From: Zobellia alginiliquefaciens
GTDB lineage: Bacteria; Bacteroidota; Bacteroidia; Flavobacteriales; Flavobacteriaceae
Length of the DNA: 64,000 nt
Direction: 5' to 3'
Assembly: GCF_029323795.1 (NCBI RefSeq)
Contig: NZ_CP119758.1
Coordinates: 992,001-1,056,000, forward strand
The notes below the pieces were generated by a model, which saw nothing but the letters and a program-made list of their open reading frames with translations, did not search any database and had not been told where the DNA came from. The position numbers were made by a program, and so were the translations under genes. Each line of letters begins with the position of its first letter. Position 1 is the first letter of the stretch. This document shows positions 56,149 to 64,000 of the stretch, piece after piece.

Positions 56149-59100
56149 ATGAGAGCAAAACAAAAAGGATTGTTAACGCTTCTTTTGGCGTTAATCATGC
56201 AGATTTCATTTGCACAAACCAAACCTATTACTGGGACAGTCTCCGATCAAGACGGCCTACCACTACCCGGGGTTAATATCGTTGTTAATGGGACTACCAA
56301 TGGAACTCAGACAGATTTTGACGGGAACTACACGATATCAGCAAGTGAAGGCGAATCACTAGTATTCTCCTATATTGGATACAAAAGTGCTACCCGTACT
56401 GTAGAAAACTCCAATACCATTAACCTTCAGATGGAAGAAGATACAGAGGCTTTAGAAGAAGTGGTAGTAACCGCCTTAAATATCAATCGAAAACCAAGAG
56501 AACTTGCTTACTCCGTTGCCAGTTTAGATACTAAAGCGCTTACAGAAACAAAATCTGTGAATGCTGCAACGGCAATGGTTGGTAAAGTTTCAGGTATGCA
56601 AATTAACACCATTAACAGTGGCGTTAACCCTAGTACACGAATCGTTTTAAGGGGTAGCAGATCATTACAAGGAAACAATCAAGCCTTAATCGTTATTGAT
56701 GGTTTTCCCTCGGCTAGAGGAGTTTATGACCGTATTTCGCCAAATGATATTGAAAGTACAACAGTCCTTAAAGGATCTAACTCATCAGTTCTTTATGGAT
56801 CTGAAGCTAGTAACGGTGTATTGTTGGTTACTACGAAAAAAGGGAAAGGTAAAATGAGTGTTGAATATAATACTTCCACACAATTTGAGAAGGTTTCCTA
56901 TTTACCTGAATTACAAGATCAATATGGAGCTGGAGGATTCCCGGATGGCACTTTATTTCCACTGGAAAATGTAGCATGGGGGCCGAAGTATGACGGTCAA
57001 TTAGTAGATGGTAGTGAAACTTATGAAGATGGAAGAGTATTGCAATTACCCTATACTCCAATAAAAAATAGGAATAGGGACTTTTTCAATACTGGGATTA
57101 CGAATAGACATGGTGTTATATTAAGTGGGGGTGATGAAACCAGTGACTTTCTTTTATCGATTGATCAGACAAATACTACTGGTACCATTCCAAAAGACAA
57201 GTACAATAGAACAAATGCGAGAATTAAAGGTAGTAGAGAGTACGGAAAATTGAAAATTGGCGGTAACGCTACTTTTTTTAGAGACCACCAAAACGTTACA
57301 TCTTCAACCGGGGGTAGACAATCCAGACCTTTTTATTGGACTTTGATAAATACGCCTTTGCACATACCTCTAAATGGCGCTGTAGATGGTTTAGATTATA
57401 CTAACTGGCAAACAGGTGAGTTTACAAGAAATGAAGTTTCTTTTTTCAGATTCTATGAAAATCCATATTTTATAATCGATACACAAAGAGACAAACAGGA
57501 TATTAAAGAATTTAATTTCCTTACCAACGTTGACTACCAAATAACTGATTGGCTTAAAGCATCCTTAGTTACAGGTTATACAAATAGCACTACTAAATTT
57601 AAAAAAGAGACTGGTGCTTTCACATATGCCTTTCAAGTACCTGATGCATATAGCAACCTAGATGCTTATGGGGCTACCACTACAAGCTTCTTGTTTGGTA
57701 CAGATCGTTTTAATAGTGATATACTCCTGACATTTGACAAAGAGTTCAATGATTTTTCAACAAAGTTAGTTGTTGGACAAAACACAAGAATTGAAACCAC
57801 TGATTTTGTTTCGGTTTCTGGTAATGACTTGATTATCCCTGATTTTTACAACGTGTCCACAAGAACTGGTGAATTAATAGGTTCCGAAGCTACTACTGAA
57901 TATAGAAGAATGGGAGCTTATGCAGATTTTACTTTAGGCTATAAAAACTATTTGTTTCTTAATTTAATAGCAAGAAATGATTGGTCCTCAGCATTAAACA
58001 TCAACGACAATTCTTTCTTTTATCCTGGTGCAGGATTATCCTTTGTCGTTACTGACGCATTCCCAGGACTAAAAAGTGAAAATGGATTAAGTTACCTTAA
58101 AGCCAACTTTAGTATAACTAAAACAGGTAATGACCCTAGTGCATACCAAAACAATTCAACGTTTACGACCCCTTCTAATTTTCCTTATGCAAATACTGTA
58201 GGCCTCTCACAGTCAAGTGATGCCCCGGACCCGTTTTTAGGACCAGAATTTACTACCTCAATTGAAGCCGGTATAGAAATAACAGTGCTAAAAGACCGAT
58301 TATCTCTTATAGCAACAGGATATCAAACCAATACGGTTGACCAAATAATACCTGTAAACGTTTCTCTTGCTTCAGGTGCTACCACTAATGTGGTTAATGT
58401 TGGCGAAATAGAAAACAAAGGTCTTGAATTAGATCTAAAAAGTACTCTCGTTAGCACTAATGATTTTTCATGGAAGATGAACTTGAACTATACAGGGTTT
58501 AAATCCGAAGTACTCGAACTCACTGAAGGTGTACAAGAAATTGAAATAGGGGCAGCCGCTGCTGCAGGAGCCCGTATTGTAGCAAGAGTTGGAGAATCTT
58601 TCCCTCTATTACGTACTACGGCATACGAAAGAGACCCCCAAGGAAGAATTGTGGTTGATGCAGATGGTGATCCTATTCAGGATACACAAGAACAAATACA
58701 AGGCAAAACTGTACCAGATTATATTCTTGGTGGAAACACTACGATAAAGTATAAAAACCTAAGATTATATGCATCGGCAGATTATAGAACTGGTCATGTA
58801 TTCTACAATAATTTATATGATGCATTAGAGTTTACAGGTTTAACACCACATAGTGTTGAATCAGGAAGACAACCATTTGTTTTTCCAAATTCTTCATATG
58901 CAGATGGAAACGGTGGATATACTGCAAATACAACCAGATTGACATCGGGGGGCGGGAATGCTTTTTGGGATTCTTATAATGAAATTAAAGAAAACTATGT
59001 TACAGACGCTACAAGCTTAAGATTGCGTGAAGTTTCTTTAACCTATGATTTTAATCAAGAATTTTTAGAGCAAATTGGGCTGTCAGAGTTAACTCTAGGT

Positions 59101-59256
59101 ATATTCGGCAGAAACTTGGTTACATGGTTACCTAAAGAAAATAAGATTACTGATCCAGAGTTCGGACTTGACACAGGAAATGCGGTAGGTATCGGTACTC
59201 AACAACAAGGTCCTCCTTCAAGAACTTTTGGTGCATCTCTTACTGTTAAATTTTAA
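56149..59256 (+). CDS. SusC/RagA-family TonB-linked outer-membrane transporter 2
   Basis: A 1035-residue SusC-type importer. The signal peptide and the first regulatory domain are almost the same as in copy 1 (M-R-A-K-Q-K-G-L-L-T-L-L, I-T-G-T-V-S-D-Q-D-G-L-P-L-P-G-V), then the sequences diverge in plug and barrel (L-E-E-V-V-V-T-A-L-N, L-R-G-S-R-S-L-Q, L-K-G-S-N-S-S-V-L-Y-G-S-E-A-S-N-G-V). The barrel ends in T-V-K-F. A different cargo from copy 1 is likely. First gene of a three-gene unit with a SusD-like and a further lipoprotein. Confidence 0.95.
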   Translation: MRAKQKGLLTLLLALIMQISFAQTKPITGTVSDQDGLPLPGVNIVVNGTTNGTQTDFDGNYTISASEGESLVFSYIGYKSATRTVENSNTINLQMEEDTEALEEVVVTALNINRKPRELAYSVASLDTKALTETKSVNAATAMVGKVSGMQINTINSGVNPSTRIVLRGSRSLQGNNQALIVIDGFPSARGVYDRISPNDIESTTVLKGSNSSVLYGSEASNGVLLVTTKKGKGKMSVEYNTSTQFEKVSYLPELQDQYGAGGFPDGTLFPLENVAWGPKYDGQLVDGSETYEDGRVLQLPYTPIKNRNRDFFNTGITNRHGVILSGGDETSDFLLSIDQTNTTGTIPKDKYNRTNARIKGSREYGKLKIGGNATFFRDHQNVTSSTGGRQSRPFYWTLINTPLHIPLNGAVDGLDYTNWQTGEFTRNEVSFFRFYENPYFIIDTQRDKQDIKEFNFLTNVDYQITDWLKASLVTGYTNSTTKFKKETGAFTYAFQVPDAYSNLDAYGATTTSFLFGTDRFNSDILLTFDKEFNDFSTKLVVGQNTRIETTDFVSVSGNDLIIPDFYNVSTRTGELIGSEATTEYRRMGAYADFTLGYKNYLFLNLIARNDWSSALNINDNSFFYPGAGLSFVVTDAFPGLKSENGLSYLKANFSITKTGNDPSAYQNNSTFTTPSNFPYANTVGLSQSSDAPDPFLGPEFTTSIEAGIEITVLKDRLSLIATGYQTNTVDQIIPVNVSLASGATTNVVNVGEIENKGLELDLKSTLVSTNDFSWKMNLNYTGFKSEVLELTEGVQEIEIGAAAAAGARIVARVGESFPLLRTTAYERDPQGRIVVDADGDPIQDTQEQIQGKTVPDYILGGNTTIKYKNLRLYASADYRTGHVFYNNLYDALEFTGLTPHSVESGRQPFVFPNSSYADGNGGYTANTTRLTSGGGNAFWDSYNEIKENYVTDATSLRLREVSLTYDFNQEFLEQIGLSELTLGIFGRNLVTWLPKENKITDPEFGLDTGNAVGIGTQQQGPPSRTFGASLTVKF

Positions 59257-59268
59257 ATAAAAGATAAA

Positions 59269-60813
59269 ATGAAAAATAAAACAAAATATATAAAATATCT
59301 AAGCATCATAGTTAGTATGCTGGTTTTTATAGGTTGTGATGATTTTTTGGATGTAAATGAAAACCCAAATGACCCATCTATATCTACTCCTGATTTAACT
59401 TTGCCAGTTGCTCAACAAGCACTAGTAGATATAAACGCGGAAGAAATGACTTACTTAGGGCAGTTTATGACTTATAATTGGTCAACACCATCAAATTGGT
59501 CCGCCAATCAAGAGTTGATTCAATATAATATAGCAAACACTTTTTTCAGTAATATTTTTGAAGAATCTTATTTACTGGTTTTCAAAGATTTAACTTTTGT
59601 TGAAAATTTCGGAGGAGACGAATCCGATATAGACTATTCTGCATATAAAGCAATAGCCACAATTCTTAAAAGTTTTCAATATCAATATTTAGTAGACTTA
59701 TACGGCGATATTCCTTTTTCAGAAGCAAACCTGAGAGCGGAAAACCCAACTCCCGCCTATGACGATGAGGAAGCCGTTTACACTGCTTTAATTGATAATC
59801 TTACCACAGCTGCCGTGTTAGCCCTAAATGTTAGTGCTGATGCTGAAAACCCAGGGACTCAGGATATAATCTATGGAGGAGATATGACACACTGGGCAGA
59901 ATTTGCAAATACAATTAAATTACGTTTATTGGTACGATTAAGCGGAACAGGTCAAGATGCTTACATTCAAGAGCAATTAGACTTAATAGCTGCAAATGGA
60001 GCTGGCTATATTACCAGTAACGTTAGTGCTAATCCTGGTTACTCTGATAACGAAGGCAAACAAAGCCCTTTCTTTGGTTATATAGGTAGAGGACCTAACA
60101 ACACAACTCTTGACAGAAATGATTTTACCGTTGCGACAGATTACATCCTCGAATATTTAACCACAAATGGCGACGATAGATTAAATCAACTATATTCTGA
60201 AGCAGTTAATGGTGGTTACAAAGGAGCAGAACAAACTACAATCCTTCCTGGTTCTGGATTTACATCTAATGACTTGTCTCATGTAGGACCTGGATTATTA
60301 GTAAGTTCCGAACAAGACCAACCATTAATGCTGTACAGCGAAGGTTTATTACTTCAAGCAGAAGCTACCGTTAGAGGCTATTTGCCAGGTGGTGATGCCG
60401 CCGCAAAAGCATTATATGAAGCAGCTATAGAAGAGTCCTTTGAATACCTTCATGTACCACCCATAGATGCCGATGCTACTGCAACACCACCAGTAGAAGC
60501 CGCCACTACCCTCGAAAGAGCCCAAGCCTATCATTCTCAACCTATAAAAAATGTGGCCTGGGATTCATCCACTGATAAAATTGAAGCTATAATCACTCAA
60601 AAATGGATAGCACTAAACGGAACATCTTCAATTGAGTCTTGGGTTGAATTAACACGAACAGGATTTCCTGTTGGCCTACCTATTCCAGCTGAATCTGATG
60701 GCGTAAGACCTGTAAGATTATTATATCCCGATTCAGAGGTTGGAAGAAACGCTTTAAACGTTCCTGCTCAAACTAAAAGCGATGCATTTACGAACAATCC
60801 ATTTTGGAAATAA
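59269..60813 (+). CDS. SusD/RagB-family lipoprotein 2
   Basis: A 514-residue surface lipoprotein (V-F-I-G-C, then D-D-F-L-D-V-N-E-N-P-N-D-P). The middle has Q-Y-Q-Y-L-V-D-L-Y-G-D-I-P-F-S-E-A, as in the SusD-like_2 subgroup, and the C-terminal part includes I-T-Q-K-W-I-A-L-N-G. It partners the SusC gene 12 nt upstream. It is distantly related to SusD 1, with no shared leader at the DNA level. Confidence 0.92.
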   Translation: MKNKTKYIKYLSIIVSMLVFIGCDDFLDVNENPNDPSISTPDLTLPVAQQALVDINAEEMTYLGQFMTYNWSTPSNWSANQELIQYNIANTFFSNIFEESYLLVFKDLTFVENFGGDESDIDYSAYKAIATILKSFQYQYLVDLYGDIPFSEANLRAENPTPAYDDEEAVYTALIDNLTTAAVLALNVSADAENPGTQDIIYGGDMTHWAEFANTIKLRLLVRLSGTGQDAYIQEQLDLIAANGAGYITSNVSANPGYSDNEGKQSPFFGYIGRGPNNTTLDRNDFTVATDYILEYLTTNGDDRLNQLYSEAVNGGYKGAEQTTILPGSGFTSNDLSHVGPGLLVSSEQDQPLMLYSEGLLLQAEATVRGYLPGGDAAAKALYEAAIEESFEYLHVPPIDADATATPPVEAATTLERAQAYHSQPIKNVAWDSSTDKIEAIITQKWIALNGTSSIESWVELTRTGFPVGLPIPAESDGVRPVRLLYPDSEVGRNALNVPAQTKSDAFTNNPFWK

Positions 60814-60824
60814 AAAATAAAATA

Positions 60825-61715
60825 ATGAAAAAGATATTTTTAAAATTTAATTTTATCGCAGCATTGTTACTTGTTGTATTAATTACATCTTGTGATGCGA
60901 TTGTTGACCAAGATGAAGTAGATTTTGGCAAAGGACCTATATTAGCTCAGTTTCAAAACACAACAGATGAGCTAAACATTATTAAAAATCCAAATATCTC
61001 GTTTATAGATTACGAAATACCAATAACTTATTTTGGTGGAAGAAATGAAGTTTTGGATAGAGATGTAGAAGTAACAATTGCTACCAGTGCAGATTCTGAG
61101 GCACAGGAAGGTGTGGATTTTGAATTAACTTCAACTTCTCTAACTATACCTGCAGGCGAAAATACAGCAAATACGTCTGTACGCATTCTTACAACAGATT
61201 TAGTTCCATTTGATTTTAAGGACATTATACTTGAAATAACCAGTTCATCAGAAGCGGTATCAGATGTTAATTCTATGAATTTAACACTCAAAACCCTTGA
61301 TGAAAATACACTGGCAGGTACTTATGACGTAGAGGAAGGACAATACTGGAACTCTGGTTCTTTAGCGGGAAATTATTCCGGGACAGTTTCCATCGAAGCT
61401 GTTTCTCCTGATTTGTACAGACATGTTGGTATTGGATTTTGGCCAGAAGACAATGATTTTTATTTTACCGTAGACCCTGCTACAAATGTAATTACTGTAT
61501 TAGACAAAGATTTAGAAGGAGAACCAACCTTATTAAATGGATCTCCGATAATGACATGTGCCGGAGGTAAATTTGAATCCGTTGTTTGTGATGAAACTAC
61601 AACTAATCAAGAACTTAAGCCTGATGGCAAACATATCGTAAAAATTACTACTGGATATTTTAGAGGAGCTGGTGCTACAAGAGAATTTACCGAAACCTTA
61701 GTTAGACAAAACTAA
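60825..61715 (+). CDS. Lipoprotein with Calx-beta-like domain, third member of SusCD unit 2
   Basis: A 296-residue lipoprotein (V-L-I-T-S-C). The middle resembles a Calx-beta or DUF4843-like beta domain: V-E-V-T-I-A-T-S-A-D-S-E-A, G-V-D-F-E-L, L-T-I-P-A-G-E-N. The C-terminal half is beta-rich with two Cys and unknown. In Sus-like loci the gene after susD often codes for a surface glycan- or ligand-binding protein, so an accessory binding role is plausible. The start is ATG 60825; a TTG at 60804 overlaps the SusD gene and is unlikely. Confidence 0.78.
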   Translation: MKKIFLKFNFIAALLLVVLITSCDAIVDQDEVDFGKGPILAQFQNTTDELNIIKNPNISFIDYEIPITYFGGRNEVLDRDVEVTIATSADSEAQEGVDFELTSTSLTIPAGENTANTSVRILTTDLVPFDFKDIILEITSSSEAVSDVNSMNLTLKTLDENTLAGTYDVEEGQYWNSGSLAGNYSGTVSIEAVSPDLYRHVGIGFWPEDNDFYFTVDPATNVITVLDKDLEGEPTLLNGSPIMTCAGGKFESVVCDETTTNQELKPDGKHIVKITTGYFRGAGATREFTETLVRQN

Positions 61716-61754
61716 TTATTCAATTAACTATTTTTAATATTACGAACAGTAACT

Positions 61755-61784
61755 AAAAAACCACCTCAATTGAGGTGGTTTTTT
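61755..61784. terminator. Bidirectional terminator after SusCD unit 2
   Basis: Perfect palindrome: 61755-61769 pairs with 61770-61784, a GC-rich CCACCTC/GAGGTGG stem with a 4-nt AATT loop, flanked by A- and T-runs. It ends the unit 16 nt before rlmB. Confidence 0.9.
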
Positions 61785-61787
61785 ATT

Positions 61788-61795
61788 TACCTTTA
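61788..61795 (+). promoter_or_regulatory. Probable rlmB promoter -7 element
   Basis: TACCTTTA, seven of eight positions of TAnnTTTG, only 4 nt before the rlmB ATG. Transcription would begin about at the start codon, giving a leaderless mRNA. Confidence 0.4.
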
Positions 61796-61799
61796 CCCC

Positions 61800-62546
61800 A
61801 TGGACAAAACAACTCAGATTTACGGTATACGCGCGGTCATAGAAGCTATAAATGCTAATGAACCTATTGACAAGGTATTTGTCCAGAAAGGCCTTAAAGG
61901 AGATTTATCACGTGAACTAGAAGGATTAGTTCGCAAAAATGGAATCAACTGTTCTTACGTACCTATTGAGAAACTGAACCGCTTAACACAGAATAATCAT
62001 CAAGGCGTTGTTGCCAATATTTCTCCCATTACTTTTTATGAACTTGAAGAACTTGTTGAGAGCGTCATAGCTGACAAGGAAGCTCCTTTATTTCTACTTC
62101 TTGACCAACTTTCTGATGTTCGTAATTTTGGTGCGATTATAAGAACTGCAGAATGCACCGGAGTAGATGGTATTATTATACAGAAAAAAGGTGCTGCACC
62201 CGTTACTGCCGATACAATTAAAACATCCGCGGGAGCTGCTTTTAACGTCCCTATCGCAAAGGTAGACCATATTAAAGATGCTGTTTATTACCTTCAAGCA
62301 AGTGGAATAAGCGTTGTTGGCGCTACAGAAAAAACGGACACCTCAATATACGATGTTAATTTTACCGGGCCATCGGCAATAATCATGGGTTCTGAAGATA
62401 GGGGTATCTCCCCTTCTACCCTAAAAGCAGCAGATTATTTGGCAAAATTACCTTTGTTGGGTGAAATTGAATCTTTAAATGTTTCAGTTGCTTGTGCAGT
62501 CTTTCTATATGAAGCCGTTAGACAAAGAACGGTGGTCAAAGCTTAG
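61800..62546 (+). CDS. rlmB: 23S rRNA 2'-O-methyltransferase RlmB-like (SPOUT/TrmH)
   Basis: A 248-residue SpoU-family enzyme methylating a guanosine ribose in 23S rRNA (G2251 in E. coli). It has an N-terminal L30e-like substrate-binding domain with I-Y-G-I-R-A-V-I-E-A, then the knot motifs D-Q-L-S-D-V-R-N-F-G-A-I-I-R-T-A, I-M-G-S-E-D-R-G-I and S-L-N-V-S-V-A. A related tRNA methyltransferase is the alternative, but size and N terminus favour RlmB. ATG 61800 is preferred over a TTG inside the terminator hairpin. Confidence 0.93.
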   Translation: MDKTTQIYGIRAVIEAINANEPIDKVFVQKGLKGDLSRELEGLVRKNGINCSYVPIEKLNRLTQNNHQGVVANISPITFYELEELVESVIADKEAPLFLLLDQLSDVRNFGAIIRTAECTGVDGIIIQKKGAAPVTADTIKTSAGAAFNVPIAKVDHIKDAVYYLQASGISVVGATEKTDTSIYDVNFTGPSAIIMGSEDRGISPSTLKAADYLAKLPLLGEIESLNVSVACAVFLYEAVRQRTVVKA

Positions 62547-62578
62547 TTTTCTAACTTAACGGTCGCCAAAAACTAATA

Positions 62579-63322
62579 CTACTTCAAAGAATCCCTTTCT
62601 TTACTTTCCTTGAAGTGATAATTGACTTGGACTGTATCTTCAGGAATATCTTTGTCCGGTAGCTTTTCTATAAAATTACCGTTTTCATCAAATTGGCGAA
62701 GAAATGCATCAGCTTCTTCATCATAATCCTCATTTTCCCAATCGTATTTTTTCACCGGCGGCATTTCGGCTTTTAACACAAATGCCAGTAAAAGTCCTGC
62801 CAAAAACCCTCCTAGATGTCCTTCCCAAGAAATTCCATCTTTTACCGGAAAAATATACCAAAGCATACTTCCATATATAAAAACCACAATTAGGGATAAA
62901 GCTACCAACCGATAATGTTTGGTGAAAATCCCTTTAAAAAAAATAAAACTCGCCAAGAGATAAATAACACTACTCGCTCCAATATGATATGAAGGTCTAC
63001 CTACTGCCCAAGTAAAAAAACCGGAAATTAGAACACCAATTAACAGAACACGTAGTGCTATACTTCGATAAAAATAGAACAGCGAAGCGCTTAATACGGC
63101 CAACGGAATAGTATTATTATAGAGGTGTTCTAGCGAACCATGAATAAAAGGACTCAATACGATGCCTTTTAAGCCTGTAACTCGTTGTGGGTATATACCG
63201 TATTCATTAAGATTGATTCTAAGCCTTAATTCCACCCAATACACCGTCCATATACTGAGCATTGCCAATAAAGGCACAATAATGACGCTGTTTGTAAATT
63301 TAAAATAGGTGTTTTCGGACAT
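62579..63322 (-). CDS. Rhomboid-family intramembrane serine protease
   Basis: A 247-residue membrane protein with six or so helices. H-G-S-L-E-H-L-Y-N-N supplies the His/Asn of helix 2, G-A-S-S supplies the catalytic Ser, and G-H-L-G-G-F the catalytic His. A soluble acidic C-terminal tail of about 60 residues follows. Substrates are unknown. An ATG at 63394 would add 24 residues; M-S-E-N-T-Y-F-K-F at 63322 is preferred because it directly precedes the first helix, but this is a judgement. It converges with rlmB. Confidence 0.9.
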   Translation of the reverse strand: MSENTYFKFTNSVIIVPLLAMLSIWTVYWVELRLRINLNEYGIYPQRVTGLKGIVLSPFIHGSLEHLYNNTIPLAVLSASLFYFYRSIALRVLLIGVLISGFFTWAVGRPSYHIGASSVIYLLASFIFFKGIFTKHYRLVALSLIVVFIYGSMLWYIFPVKDGISWEGHLGGFLAGLLLAFVLKAEMPPVKKYDWENEDYDEEADAFLRQFDENGNFIEKLPDKDIPEDTVQVNYHFKESKERDSLK

Positions 63323-63455
63323 ATCCACTAAAATAAGCAATAAGCTAGCCAACCTATTCTCTACTGCTAAATCGTCATTTGCTATGACATACATTCAACT
63401 TGGAAAAAAGCTCGTTTGCCTTTCTATATGAAACACGCTTCTGCCAACTTTATTA

Positions 63456-63463
63456 TACTTTTG
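63456..63463 (+). promoter_or_regulatory. rarA promoter -7 element
   Basis: TACTTTTG, an exact TAnnTTTG match, 4 nt before the rarA ATG. No TTG at the expected -33 distance. If used, the mRNA would be leaderless or nearly so. Confidence 0.5.
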
Positions 63464-63467
63464 CATC

Positions 63468-64000
63468 ATGAACGAACCTCTAGCGGAACGCATTCGCCCA
63501 AAAACATTAGAAGATTATATAAGCCAAAGCCACTTGGTAGGTAAAGAAGGCTCACTAACAAACCAGATAAAACGGGGAATTATACCTTCCCTAATTCTTT
63601 GGGGGCCTCCCGGTACCGGTAAAACAACTTTGGCAAATATAATAGCTAATGAAAGTGAGCGCCCCTTTTATATCCTTAGTGCTATTAATAGTGGGGTTAA
63701 AGATATACGTGAGGTAATAGATAAGGCAAAAAAAAGTGGCGGTCTTTTTACGGCCAAAAACCCTATTCTATTTATTGATGAAATCCATCGTTTTAGCAAA
63801 TCACAACAAGATTCACTTCTAGCGGCTGTTGAGAAGGGTTGGGTTACCTTAATCGGCGCCACTACAGAAAACCCAAGTTTTGAGGTAATCCCAGCTTTAT
63901 TATCACGATGTCAGGTGTATATTTTAAACGCTTTTGGAAAAGATGATTTAGAAAATCTATTAAAAAGAGCAATCAAAGAGGACAAATACCTTAAATCAAA
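63468..64000 (+). CDS. rarA: Replication-associated recombination protein A (3' end outside window)
   Basis: The first 177 codons of a RarA/MgsA-type AAA+ ATPase. The frame runs open off the window. Visible are L-A-E-R-I-R-P-K-T-L-E-D-Y, Walker A G-P-P-G-T-G-K-T-T, S-G-V-K-D-I-R, Walker B F-I-D-E-I-H-R-F, and the sensor stretch I-G-A-T-T-E-N-P-S-F-E. Family members act at stalled replication forks. Clamp-loader gamma/tau is the nearest alternative, but the N-P-S-F-E motif favours RarA. Confidence 0.95.
   Translation, partial: MNEPLAERIRPKTLEDYISQSHLVGKEGSLTNQIKRGIIPSLILWGPPGTGKTTLANIIANESERPFYILSAINSGVKDIREVIDKAKKSGGLFTAKNPILFIDEIHRFSKSQQDSLLAAVEKGWVTLIGATTENPSFEVIPALLSRCQVYILNAFGKDDLENLLKRAIKEDKYLKS

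Noticed and set aside
50419-61715. A polysaccharide utilisation locus
   Set aside because: Two SusCD units are present, but there is no glycoside hydrolase, lyase, sulfatase or HTCS regulator in or beside them within this window. The cargo may be peptide or other.
62543-62576. Terminator between the convergent rlmB and rhomboid genes
   Set aside because: TTAGTTTT and AAAACTAA can pair, but the stem is AT-only and there is no T-run after it. Too weak to call.

Overview
The window comes from the chromosome of a member of the Bacteroidota, most likely a marine Flavobacteriaceae. The evidence is its AT-rich base composition, two SusC/SusD pairs, a FecR/TonB-receptor pair, Bacteroidota-only families (DUF4270, DUF4907, DUF6090), promoters of the TTG-N(19-21)-TAnnTTTG type, weak or absent Shine-Dalgarno sequences, and a ribosomal superoperon without tuf, adk or map. 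No tRNA, rRNA, CRISPR array, insertion sequence or prophage was recognised.

Layout. (1) 1-3171: the end of a FecR anti-sigma gene overlapping an STN-domain TonB-dependent receptor. (2) 3256-11752: housekeeping and accessory genes: a threonine dehydratase-like enzyme, an MtfA-like metallopeptidase, argS, an SDR/DUF2867 protein, a secreted protein of unknown function, a divergent BCCT transporter and a possible 49-residue peptide. (3) 11877-20788: the least understood part. Two LytS-type kinase/LytTR regulator pairs flank a plus-strand run of seven genes: an EF-hand protein, two YHYH lipoproteins with a membrane-anchored protein between them, a MORN-repeat protein, a SCO-type copper-site protein and a DUF6090 protein. 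(4) 20858-24645: a Kelch lipoprotein, a DUF4270 lipoprotein and an outer-membrane barrel. (5) 24654-32382, all minus strand: two guanidine-modifying hydrolases, gltA, glgA, eno and carA. (6) 32476-49811, minus strand: the ribosomal superoperon, reading rpsL-rpsG-fusA-rpsJ, then rplC through rplQ with secY, infA, rpmJ and rpoA. (7) 50419-61715: two SusC/SusD loci sharing one leader sequence, the second with a third lipoprotein. (8) 61800-64000: rlmB, a rhomboid protease and the start of rarA.

How the genes work together. The ribosomal block is a conventional growth-linked unit, but its spacers hold a terminator-like hairpin between rpsJ and rplC, a long nested hairpin just before rpsD, and an inverted repeat between rpsM and rpsK. 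These are candidate feedback elements. The two SusC loci are probably controlled alike, because about 110 nt upstream of each start aligns without gaps and carries the same TATGC-NN-GCATA inverted repeat at the same distance. The YHYH/EF-hand/SCO cluster, divergent from one LytTR pair and convergent with another, is the best candidate here for an undescribed envelope system, possibly one handling a metal; that function is inference only.

Limits: everything was read by eye. Family names rest on remembered motifs, promoter and hairpin calls on manual inspection, and start sites on signal peptides, spacing and promoter positions.
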